Assembly: GCA_017552715.1 (NCBI GenBank)
Contig: JAFZOW010000050.1
Location: 1-51,225, forward strand
DNA: 51,225 nt
From: Lachnospiraceae bacterium
GTDB lineage: Bacteria > Bacillota > Clostridia > Lachnospirales > Lachnospiraceae
Reading direction: 5' to 3'
The notes beneath the pieces were generated by a model. It did not search any database. It saw only the letters and a list, made by a program, of their open reading frames with translations, and was not told the DNA's origin. Of the stretch, positions 23,167 through 30,825 are shown piece after piece (within the stretch, counting starts at the first letter, position 1; the number at the start of each line of letters is the position of its first letter). The position numbers and the translations under genes are program-made.

Positions 23167-26100
23167 ATGAAAAAAACAGGAATGGTACGGAAAGCGATCG
23201 CCCTGTTCTGCGCCCTGAACATGCTGGGGGGCAGCCTGTTTCAGGACGGCGGATGGAAACTTCTTGCCAACCGGGTTTATGCGGCCGGGGAGGAGGAAGA
23301 GCCTGCTGTGGAGGAAGTGAGCGAAGATGATGTGCTCGCGGTTGACGAGGCGGCATCCGTTGAAGCGGAACTGACCGGTGACGAAGATGCTCCGGTAGCT
23401 GATGAAACCGGCTTGCCGGAAGAGGAAGAGGCTCCGGAGACCGGGGATGATACGGCTGAGGAGACAGAAGAGCCGGAGAGTCTGCCGGATGAGGAGCTTA
23501 TCGAGGCTGATCCTGAGGAGACGGAAGAACCCGCTGCGGCAGCACCGGTCCTCAGCAAGGCACAGCTGGAAGTGTTTTATAATTATTCGGAAGATGCTGA
23601 GGATCCCGACGGGGTAAAGCTTTCGCTGACGGACGCTTTCCGGACGGCACTGAACACTTCCGGTGGCAGTCTTACGGCAGGGGATTATACCTGGTCCGAG
23701 AACGATCCCATACCGGATCCGGGCATAGAATATGTGACTTCCGACAAGACCTATAAGATCACGGATCTCTCCGGCCTGTTTCAGGATCTGGATAAGGTGA
23801 AGGTGCTGGATATGTCCGGATGGGACCATGAGCTGAAACGTCCCTACAGGGATATGAGCAGAATGTTTCAGGGCTGTTCTTCCCTTACAAAGCTTGAATA
23901 TTTCTCCCTGATCACTCCTGAGTGTAAGACTTTAGCCTGTATGTTTTACGACTGTACCTCCTTAAAGGAGTGCTCACCTTCACTGACGACCGAGTCTGTT
24001 ACGAGCATGGCCTGCATGTTCCGATACTGCAGCAAGCTCGAAAAGCTTTACAGCGTGAATTATTATGATACCTCGTCACTGGAAAACATGAATTTCATGT
24101 TTTCCAACTGCCGTTCCCTTAAGTGGCTCAATCTGGAAAACTTTGGCATCGGCAAGGTGAGAGAGATGTACGGGGCTTTCTATCTGTGCACTTCCCTTGA
24201 AAAACTCAATCTGTCTTCCTTTGATTTTTCTTATATCTATCCCGCTACCGGCCACAGTCTCATCGGTACGGATGACCTGTTCCTGCAAGCGGGGAATGGG
24301 AGTCTGCAGATCTATGTCCGTGATGAGGAGGCAGCTACAGTCATCACCGGTGGGGATTATAATACAGCTTACAGTGCGGACAGCATGGAAGTGATCGTAT
24401 TTGACCTGAATGCTCTGGATGATGATTTTCTGGAGATCGCATATGAATACATCGACCTGGGTGACGGAACATACAGGCTTGAACTGAGTGACTCCCTCCG
24501 GAATATCCTGGACTGGAATACATCGGTCTCCACGCAGTTATACTCCATAAAGGCGGGAGATCCCCTGCCTAACCCGGATTCGGTCAACAGCAGCTATCAC
24601 GGAAAGATCAGCAGCTATGCGGGGCTGTTCAAGGGGCTGAGGGGTGCGAAGGTCATCGATATATCTCTCTTTGACGGGAAGACCATAAAGGACATGAGCG
24701 AGATGTTCTTCCGCTGTGAAAAACTGCAGACTCTGAAGATGCGCTCCTTCCAGCCGCGTTCGGATGCAAAGATGGACAATATGTTCTGGATGGCCGGATG
24801 TAAAAGCTATGTAGTCGGCCGCGGCAGACATCAGCAAACGGTCGATGCCGAAGCCTGGGTGCATGATACGGATGTGGTCGGGCTTTTTGGGGATCCGGAG
24901 AAGAATACCCGTTGGGAAGAGGAAAGGCTCAAGCTGAAGGTCAAGTGGACCGTGATCCTGGATTTCTGCGGAAAATGCGAAGATCCGGATGATATGATCG
25001 TAGAGCTTCACAAGGAGGATGGATCCGTAGTGGGCCTCTGGACGAATGTATACAGCGGTTTCAAAATGGTGGGCTGGTACAGGGACAGGGAATACACCCA
25101 GCCTTTTGATACGGAAACAACGCCGATCCACAGTGATATCACCCTCTATGCCAAGTGGGAGTATGTTCTGTCCCTGACGGAAGGGGAGCTGGAAGCCTTT
25201 TATGATTACCGTCCGTACGGGGACGGGCTGAAGCTTGCATTGAATAACGAGTTCAAAGCTGCGCTCAATAAAGAAGAAGGAACATATTACGTAAGGCGGG
25301 AAGACGGCAGCGGATATTATGTATGGCATGTGGGAGATCCCCTGCCGAATCCAGGGCTCACTCATACGGTGGGAGGAAAAACGCTTCCCGTAAACAGTTA
25401 TAACGCACTGTTTATGTACAGTGACGCACGTGTCCTGGACCTGAGCAAGTGGGAGACGGGCAATGTCACCGATATGTCCAAGATGTTCGAACGCTGCTTT
25501 TATGTCAAAAAGCTGGATGTGAGCTCCTTTGATACTTCGAAAGTCACGACCATGGAGGATATGTTCGTCTATTTCTCAGATGAATATGGCTACGATACCC
25601 TGGATCTTAAAAACTTTGATGTTTCCCATGTGACGAACATGGAAGACCTTTTCGAGTTCGCCGATATAAGGAGCCTCGATATCGACAGCTGGAAAACTCC
25701 GTTGGTCACGGATATGAAGGGCATGTTCTGGTGCTTCCACTCGGATGAGATCTACATGAGAAAGCTGGACATCCGGGATGACTGCAATTATGAAAAGTTT
25801 TTCCATAACAATGTATCGAAGGCGGGCATGGAAGTATTTGTCTATCTGAAGAACGCCCGTATGAGAAATCTTTTTGTGAACCGCTCGGATGAATACGGCA
25901 CTGCACTGCTCCATTTTGTGGTAGCCGAGGATCCCGAGGCGTTTTCAGATTCCTTCCTGGAGAAGTTTTACGTTTATGACAGCTATGAGGTGAAGTATTA
26001 TAAGGTATCCCTTACGGATGAGTTTAAAGCACAGCTGAATAAGACGGACGGGAAAATGGTGATGCCCGGCGATACCTATACCTGGCACGCCGGGGATCCT

Positions 26101-28449
26101 CTTCCCAATCCCGTTCCGGAATCTTCCATCAAATATCGGGATAAGGTCAGGAGCTATGCGGGGATGTTTGAAGGCAGCACCGTCCGGGATCTGGATCTGT
26201 CCCTGTTCAATACCAAGGATATAACGAACTACAGGGAGATGTTCAAAAACTGCAGGAATATTAAGAAGCTTGTTCTGGGCGACTTCCGTATCGATGCCGG
26301 CGATGATACCACGGACATGCTGCTGGGGACCTGTGCTTCCAATACGGGTACTCCCGTCATGGGCAGTGTGGATGATGTGGCGGTCTCTGCGATCCTGAAT
26401 GATAAGGATAAGACCGGGATCGACACTTCGAAGCTTACGTTTAAGAATCTGTATGTCATACGTTTTGCTGCCGGCGGGGGAAGCGGTGAGATGGCGGATA
26501 TAAGCGTGGAAGCAGGCAGTTCCATTACCCTGCCGGAATGCGAGTTTACGCCTCCGGAGGCGGCTACCTTCGATAAATGGGACAAGGGTAAGCCCGGCGA
26601 TAAGTTTACGCCTGACAGTTCCTGCACTGTAAAGGCCCTGTGGATATGCTCTCATGTGGCAGTCCATACGGATGCGAAGGCTTCCGACTGCACTACGAAG
26701 GGGAATATCGAATACTGGACTTGTGAGCGCTGCGGTCTGATCTTTGCGGATGCGGCCTGTACCCATGAGATTGAGAAGGAAGATACGGAGCTGCCGGCGC
26801 TGGGTCATGACTGGGGAAACTGGAAGACCCTTACGGAGGCCGACAGTGATCATGACGGACTGGAGGAACGTGTATGCCGGCGTGATGAGAGCCATAAAGA
26901 ACAGAGAGTCGTGATGGCACATGTTTCCTACCCGGAGTGGGAGATCGTATTTGATGATGAATGCATACGTGAAACGACAGAAGGAAAATATGAAGCTACC
27001 TATACCGGAAGCCGTATACAGCCTTATGTAAAAGTAGTCCATTCGGGCAGGGTATGTGCGCTGGGGGTTGATTACACTCTGAAATACGGAAAGAACAAGG
27101 CGGCAGGCGAGGATGCCGGAACGGTCGTTGTAAAGGGCAAAGGGAGCCTTACAGGGTCGAAGACCCTGCGCTTTACCATCACTAAGAAGAGTCTGGCGGA
27201 TGCGGATGTGATCGCCGGCAGCGCGGTCTACGAAGATAAGAAATCTCCTGAGCCTGTTGTCGCATACCATGGTACTATCCTTAAGAAGGGCAGGGATTAT
27301 CAGACGGAAAGCGTAATCCCCGGAGCCATTCTCATCAAGGCACTTGAGACATCCAATTTCTCGGGGGACAAGACGATCTATGTCACGCCTGTGGATAAGG
27401 ATACTCTTAAGAGCCATAAGATCAAGGCAGTACTGAAAGCAAAAGATCTTTTCTTTGACTATGATCCGAAGCTTCCGGGAGAGGAGCTTACGGTGACGGA
27501 TGCCGCAGGCAATGTACTTACCCGGGGGATCGACTACCGTGTAAGCTGTTCGGATAATGTGAGGGCCGGTAAGGTCTCGATGGTGATCGTGGGAATGGGA
27601 GCTTATGCCGGCAGCGTGAAAAAGAGCTACAGGATCAAAGCGGCGGCGGGAGCCTTCATCAGTGTATCCCTGGATAAGGATGTCTATACTTATTCCAAGG
27701 CGGGGGTGCGGCCGAAGATCACCGTGAGCGCGACCATAGGCGGCCTTACGAAGCAGCTGAAGGAAGGCAGGGACTTCAGCTGTAAGTTTAAGAACTGTAA
27801 AAAGCCCGGTACCGGATCCTTTACGCTCACCATGAAGGGGGACTATAAGGGAGCAAAATATACCGGTGATACGAAGTTTGCGATCAAGGCTGCCGAGGTG
27901 ACAGCTTCCAATACGGTGATCTGTGCATCGGATATGGTATTTACGAAGGCCGGTGTCTATAAACCGAAGGTAAGTGTCATCGTAAACGGCGAAGTGCTGA
28001 AGAAGTCGGATTTTGAAGTGGTATATCCCGACGGCGGAAAGATGGCCGAAGCAGGGATCATGAATATCGCTGTTAAGCTGAAAGGGAAGAATTATACCAC
28101 AACGCTGAGTGATATCTCCGTTTCGGCCCGTATCGTTAAGGATAAGACGGACTTGAAGAAGGCGAAGTTTGTACTGACTCAGAATGGGAAGAGCATAAAG
28201 AAAATCTCCTTAAAGGGGGATGGGATCTTCTTTGATTTCTCCGATCCCAGCGGCGTACAGCCCGGGATAAAGCTTAAGGATAAGACCATAAGCGGTACGG
28301 AGCTGAAGACGAACTTTGAACTGATCTACGCTGATAATACCGCGGCAGGAAAGGCTACTCTGATACTGAAGGCCGAGTCGGGGTCGGAATATGCCGGTAT
28401 GTGTGTCGGGACCTTCAAGATCGGAAAGACAGTGATCGGTGGGGAATAA
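23167..28449 (+). CDS. Giant BspA-like (DUF285 repeat) surface protein
   Basis: A 1760-residue exported protein. GGAGGG precedes ATG 23167. Signal peptide about 1-38, then a Glu-rich spacer (about 39-127). Four related modules follow, starting near residues 128, 418, 669 and 926. Each opens with a short helix-turn, then a (G)DPLPNP-type motif, then BspA/DUF285 repeats with signatures such as LDLSKWETGNVTDMSKMF and MFxxC. InlB-type strands ending in KW separate modules 2 and 3, and a similar unit follows module 4. Next are a Cys-rich segment (about 1161-1215, CERCG, GHDWGNW) and several Ig-like units to the end. No LPxTG or other anchor is visible. Such proteins usually bind host or bacterial surfaces. 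Confidence 0.88.
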   Translation: MKKTGMVRKAIALFCALNMLGGSLFQDGGWKLLANRVYAAGEEEEPAVEEVSEDDVLAVDEAASVEAELTGDEDAPVADETGLPEEEEAPETGDDTAEETEEPESLPDEELIEADPEETEEPAAAAPVLSKAQLEVFYNYSEDAEDPDGVKLSLTDAFRTALNTSGGSLTAGDYTWSENDPIPDPGIEYVTSDKTYKITDLSGLFQDLDKVKVLDMSGWDHELKRPYRDMSRMFQGCSSLTKLEYFSLITPECKTLACMFYDCTSLKECSPSLTTESVTSMACMFRYCSKLEKLYSVNYYDTSSLENMNFMFSNCRSLKWLNLENFGIGKVREMYGAFYLCTSLEKLNLSSFDFSYIYPATGHSLIGTDDLFLQAGNGSLQIYVRDEEAATVITGGDYNTAYSADSMEVIVFDLNALDDDFLEIAYEYIDLGDGTYRLELSDSLRNILDWNTSVSTQLYSIKAGDPLPNPDSVNSSYHGKISSYAGLFKGLRGAKVIDISLFDGKTIKDMSEMFFRCEKLQTLKMRSFQPRSDAKMDNMFWMAGCKSYVVGRGRHQQTVDAEAWVHDTDVVGLFGDPEKNTRWEEERLKLKVKWTVILDFCGKCEDPDDMIVELHKEDGSVVGLWTNVYSGFKMVGWYRDREYTQPFDTETTPIHSDITLYAKWEYVLSLTEGELEAFYDYRPYGDGLKLALNNEFKAALNKEEGTYYVRREDGSGYYVWHVGDPLPNPGLTHTVGGKTLPVNSYNALFMYSDARVLDLSKWETGNVTDMSKMFERCFYVKKLDVSSFDTSKVTTMEDMFVYFSDEYGYDTLDLKNFDVSHVTNMEDLFEFADIRSLDIDSWKTPLVTDMKGMFWCFHSDEIYMRKLDIRDDCNYEKFFHNNVSKAGMEVFVYLKNARMRNLFVNRSDEYGTALLHFVVAEDPEAFSDSFLEKFYVYDSYEVKYYKVSLTDEFKAQLNKTDGKMVMPGDTYTWHAGDPLPNPVPESSIKYRDKVRSYAGMFEGSTVRDLDLSLFNTKDITNYREMFKNCRNIKKLVLGDFRIDAGDDTTDMLLGTCASNTGTPVMGSVDDVAVSAILNDKDKTGIDTSKLTFKNLYVIRFAAGGGSGEMADISVEAGSSITLPECEFTPPEAATFDKWDKGKPGDKFTPDSSCTVKALWICSHVAVHTDAKASDCTTKGNIEYWTCERCGLIFADAACTHEIEKEDTELPALGHDWGNWKTLTEADSDHDGLEERVCRRDESHKEQRVVMAHVSYPEWEIVFDDECIRETTEGKYEATYTGSRIQPYVKVVHSGRVCALGVDYTLKYGKNKAAGEDAGTVVVKGKGSLTGSKTLRFTITKKSLADADVIAGSAVYEDKKSPEPVVAYHGTILKKGRDYQTESVIPGAILIKALETSNFSGDKTIYVTPVDKDTLKSHKIKAVLKAKDLFFDYDPKLPGEELTVTDAAGNVLTRGIDYRVSCSDNVRAGKVSMVIVGMGAYAGSVKKSYRIKAAAGAFISVSLDKDVYTYSKAGVRPKITVSATIGGLTKQLKEGRDFSCKFKNCKKPGTGSFTLTMKGDYKGAKYTGDTKFAIKAAEVTASNTVICASDMVFTKAGVYKPKVSVIVNGEVLKKSDFEVVYPDGGKMAEAGIMNIAVKLKGKNYTTTLSDISVSARIVKDKTDLKKAKFVLTQNGKSIKKISLKGDGIFFDFSDPSGVQPGIKLKDKTISGTELKTNFELIYADNTAAGKATLILKAESGSEYAGMCVGTFKIGKTVIGGE

Positions 28450-28476
28450 GACCGGTACCGGAAGGCTCGAAAATTC

Positions 28477-28505
28477 TTGACATTATTCTGAAAGTCCTGT
28501 AAAAT
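28477..28505 (+). promoter_or_regulatory. Near-consensus promoter of tRNA-Gly
   Basis: TTGACA (28477-28482), 17-bp spacer, TAAAAT (28500-28505), the strongest match in the window. Transcription should begin near 28512, 8 bases before the mature tRNA. Confidence 0.85.
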
Positions 28506-28519
28506 GGACTTTCAGAGAT

Positions 28520-28590
28520 GCAGGATTAGTACATCGGTAGTATGCAAGCTTCCCAAGCTTGAGAGGCGGGTCCGACTCCCGTATCCTGCT
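28520..28590 (+). tRNA. tRNA-Gly (anticodon CCC), divergent
   Basis: A 71-base cloverleaf. Acceptor GCAGGAT/ATCCTGC is perfect with discriminator T. The D arm is GTAC-ATCGGTA-GTAT, the anticodon arm CAAGC-TTCCCAA-GCTTG (anticodon 28552-28554), the variable loop AGAG, and the T arm GCGGG-TCCGACT-CCCGT. CCA is not encoded. Oddities: the T loop has C where U55 is nearly universal, and positions 15 and 48 are T and G rather than the usual purine-pyrimidine pair. Both affect contacts between D and T loops. It has its own near-consensus promoter and a large hairpin after it, so it is expressed alone. It reads GGG glycine codons, or could have a specialised use. Confidence 0.88.
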
Positions 28591-28733
28591 GCGAATAAGC
28601 CGTCTGGCAAAAACAGAATCCCCGCATTTATGCGAGGGATTCTGTTTTTATCAGACGGCAAACGGACATGAGCAAGCCGCGAAGCGGCTGCGAATGCCCG
28701 TAGATCGCGAAGCGATCGTATTATTCGCAGCAG
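28586..28733. repeat. Inverted-repeat-bounded segment at the tRNA 3' end
   Basis: CTGCTGCGAATAA (28586-28598), which includes the last 5 bases of the tRNA, is perfectly inverted as TTATTCGCAGCAG (28721-28733). Inside are the terminator hairpin and two palindromes of the same form, AGCCGC-gaa-GCGGCT (28675-28689) and GATCGC-gaa-GCGATC (28703-28717). CTGCGAAT (28688-28695) can also pair with ATTCGCAG (28723-28730). The heptamer TGCGAAT or its complement recurs four times between 28590 and 28741. Confidence 0.7.
28599..28659. terminator. Large terminator hairpin after tRNA-Gly
   Basis: GCCGTCTG/CAGACGGC forms the base. AAAAACAGAATCCC (28609-28622) pairs with GGGATTCTGTTTTT (28636-28649), and CGCAT/ATGCG the tip. 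Poly-A and poly-T sides make it a bidirectional intrinsic terminator. Confidence 0.85.
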
Positions 28734-28770
28734 TTTGCGAATGTTTTATTTTTTTCTTTCCGGAGGTCTG

Positions 28771-30747
28771 ATGCTTTTCACACTTACCGGCTTTGCCGCT
28801 GTACTTTCTTTTTTTGCTGCGGCCTGGCTGTCCACCTTTGCCTATGAGAACCGTTTAAGCCACTACTGGCTGATCCCGGCCTGTATGTTGGGCTGCTTTT
28901 TTTACTTTGCACTCTGCCTGCAGAGCCGGGAGAGTGAAAGCCGCCGAAAGCAGCTGCGACTGCTTAACGGCGTCCTTCTTTTTGTATCTCTTGTGTTCAC
29001 CTTCGGAAATCTCATATTCGGGAAACGCTTTCTCCCGGCGGAATATGTATCCCAGGCCTGTCTGATCCTGTGTACCCTTGCTGCAGCCCTGAAGCTGGGA
29101 GCGGGGAAGATGACGATGACGGTACTTTGGGACGCTGTCCGTAAACATTGGGGCATCCTTCTTCTTTCGTTTTTCTGTCTCCTGCACTGCTTTGATCCGG
29201 CCATGCTCCAGTTCAAATGGGATGCCAGGGGATATTATCTCGCATCGATGGAGAGCATTCCCTATTCCCTGCGGAGCCTGGCGGCGGTGGGGCATCTCTC
29301 CCAGTCCTATACGCTCTGGAATCACCTCTGGACGGCCCTTGCGGGAGGGGAGACGGCATACGGGATGCTGCTGGGGAATTTCATTGCCTATCTTTTGAGT
29401 GTCTATGTTTTTTATGCTTCTCTTCGCCGCCTGGTCCCGGGTCGGAAGCAGCCGGAGTATGTTCTGGGGACCGCAGTCTGGGCCTTTCTTCCCTATACCC
29501 TCGGGATGGCAGATCATCACAGTCCGGACTATCTGATCATGTGCCTCTTTCCTCTGCTCTTTTACCTGAGCCTTACAAAGCAGTGGATCCTTCAGTTTGC
29601 CCTGGGGCTCTTCTTTGTTTTTCTGAAGGAAACGGGGATATTGATCTACGGGACCTTAAGTCTGGGCTGTCTGTGGATCGATCTGACAGAAGAGCCTGCA
29701 AGCCGGAGAAAGCTCCGGGACAGCCTGTTTGTCCTGATGAGACGGGGGCGTTATCAGGCCTGGCTCCTTACGGCATTTTTATGGATCCTCATGTACCGGC
29801 ATGCGGAGAACTGGGAGGACGGAGGACGGAGTCTTCGTTTTGATCCGGCATTTACAACGGCCAAGCTGAAGGTACTCTTTGTCATCAATTTTCAGTGGAT
29901 CGGAAGTCTGATCCTTATCCTGGGGCTGCTCTGCATCCTGCTGAAAAAGGGGGAAAAGAAAAAGGCACAGTGGCTGCCTCTCCTGCTCTTTCCCTGGGGG
30001 ATGTTTACCGTTTTCATCTGCCTGTATGTTTTTTACAATAATGTGCGTTATTCCCAGATCTTTCCATTCTGTCTCTGTCTGTCGGCGGTGGTATTGCTGC
30101 TGAAGTTCATGGAAAAGACCGGGAGCGGGACGGTCCGGATATCGGGAGCTGTCATCTTATCGCTCTGGTCCGTTCTGCTGCTGCTGTCATGCTTTTATAC
30201 CTTTGATCCGCTGAACCGGCTGTGTTTTTCGCTGCGCTCCACGGGAGGAGGGAAGATCCTGGCTACGGATACGGTGGTGGACCTTCCCATAGGGGACGGC
30301 TCGGTCTATAACCGGCAGCAGCTGTGGGAAGAAAGAGCCCTGCAGGAGGCGCTGGATGCGGCACGCGCAGACGGGGATACCATTCTGCTCCCGATGCTGG
30401 GGGAGAACAGCTGGTGGTTTGAGGCCCTGCAGGGCTGGAGAGTACCGTCGGAGGAGCGGTACAGCCTTGCAAGAGAGTATTATATTCAGGGACTCCACTG
30501 GAGGGATGCAAAACCGCGGGAAGCGAGTGAGGAACTTCTGCTTTATGAGGTCTCCGATGAAAAGGGCCTTCGGACTCTGATGGAGCAGGTGGGCGCGGAG
30601 TGCTGTTCTTTCATTACGATGGACGGTTACGGAGAGGAGCTTGCCTCTTTCATACGGGAAAACTGCCTGATATGGAAGGAAGAGACTTATGAATATCGCG
30701 GCTGGCGTATGAGACGGATCGAGTTCGGAAGCCCCTCCTTTGGTTGA
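28771..30747 (+). CDS. Polytopic membrane protein, possibly GT-C-type glycosyltransferase
   Basis: 658 residues with about ten or eleven membrane helices and a soluble C-terminal domain (about 490-658). CCGGAGG precedes ATG 28771; an upstream ATG in the same frame at 28741 lacks a site. After an early helix pair, the stretch FKWDARGYYLASMESIP contains an Asp in the first large outside loop, the place where GT-C enzymes such as PMT or ArnT keep their catalytic Asp. That, with the layout, suggests use of a lipid-linked sugar, but no stronger motif exists. Similar in style to the gene at 49011. thrS follows after its own promoter. Confidence 0.55.
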   Translation: MLFTLTGFAAVLSFFAAAWLSTFAYENRLSHYWLIPACMLGCFFYFALCLQSRESESRRKQLRLLNGVLLFVSLVFTFGNLIFGKRFLPAEYVSQACLILCTLAAALKLGAGKMTMTVLWDAVRKHWGILLLSFFCLLHCFDPAMLQFKWDARGYYLASMESIPYSLRSLAAVGHLSQSYTLWNHLWTALAGGETAYGMLLGNFIAYLLSVYVFYASLRRLVPGRKQPEYVLGTAVWAFLPYTLGMADHHSPDYLIMCLFPLLFYLSLTKQWILQFALGLFFVFLKETGILIYGTLSLGCLWIDLTEEPASRRKLRDSLFVLMRRGRYQAWLLTAFLWILMYRHAENWEDGGRSLRFDPAFTTAKLKVLFVINFQWIGSLILILGLLCILLKKGEKKKAQWLPLLLFPWGMFTVFICLYVFYNNVRYSQIFPFCLCLSAVVLLLKFMEKTGSGTVRISGAVILSLWSVLLLLSCFYTFDPLNRLCFSLRSTGGGKILATDTVVDLPIGDGSVYNRQQLWEERALQEALDAARADGDTILLPMLGENSWWFEALQGWRVPSEERYSLAREYYIQGLHWRDAKPREASEELLLYEVSDEKGLRTLMEQVGAECCSFITMDGYGEELASFIRENCLIWKEETYEYRGWRMRRIEFGSPSFG

Positions 30748-30748
30748 A

Positions 30749-30790
30749 CCGAAAAAAGTATTCCCTTTTTTTCGGCATATGTGATATAAT
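30749..30790 (+). promoter_or_regulatory. thrS promoter with overlapping AT-rich hairpin
   Basis: TATAAT (30785-30790) preceded by TGA makes an extended -10 (TGnTATAAT); the -35 is poor (TTCCCT, 18-bp spacer). CCGAAAAAA (30749-30757) and TTTTTTTCGG (30766-30775) form a hairpin over the -35 region that could end transcription of the upstream gene. The leader is only about 30 nt, so there is no T-box, though Firmicute thrS genes often have one. Confidence 0.6.
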
Positions 30791-30825
30791 GCACTTTATA
30801 TTTTAAGAAAGTGAGGAGAACGTTT

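Noticed and set aside
23277-23558. Minus-strand Ser-rich frame
   Set aside because: It mirrors the Glu/Asp/Ala-rich spacer of the surface protein; low complexity, no start site.
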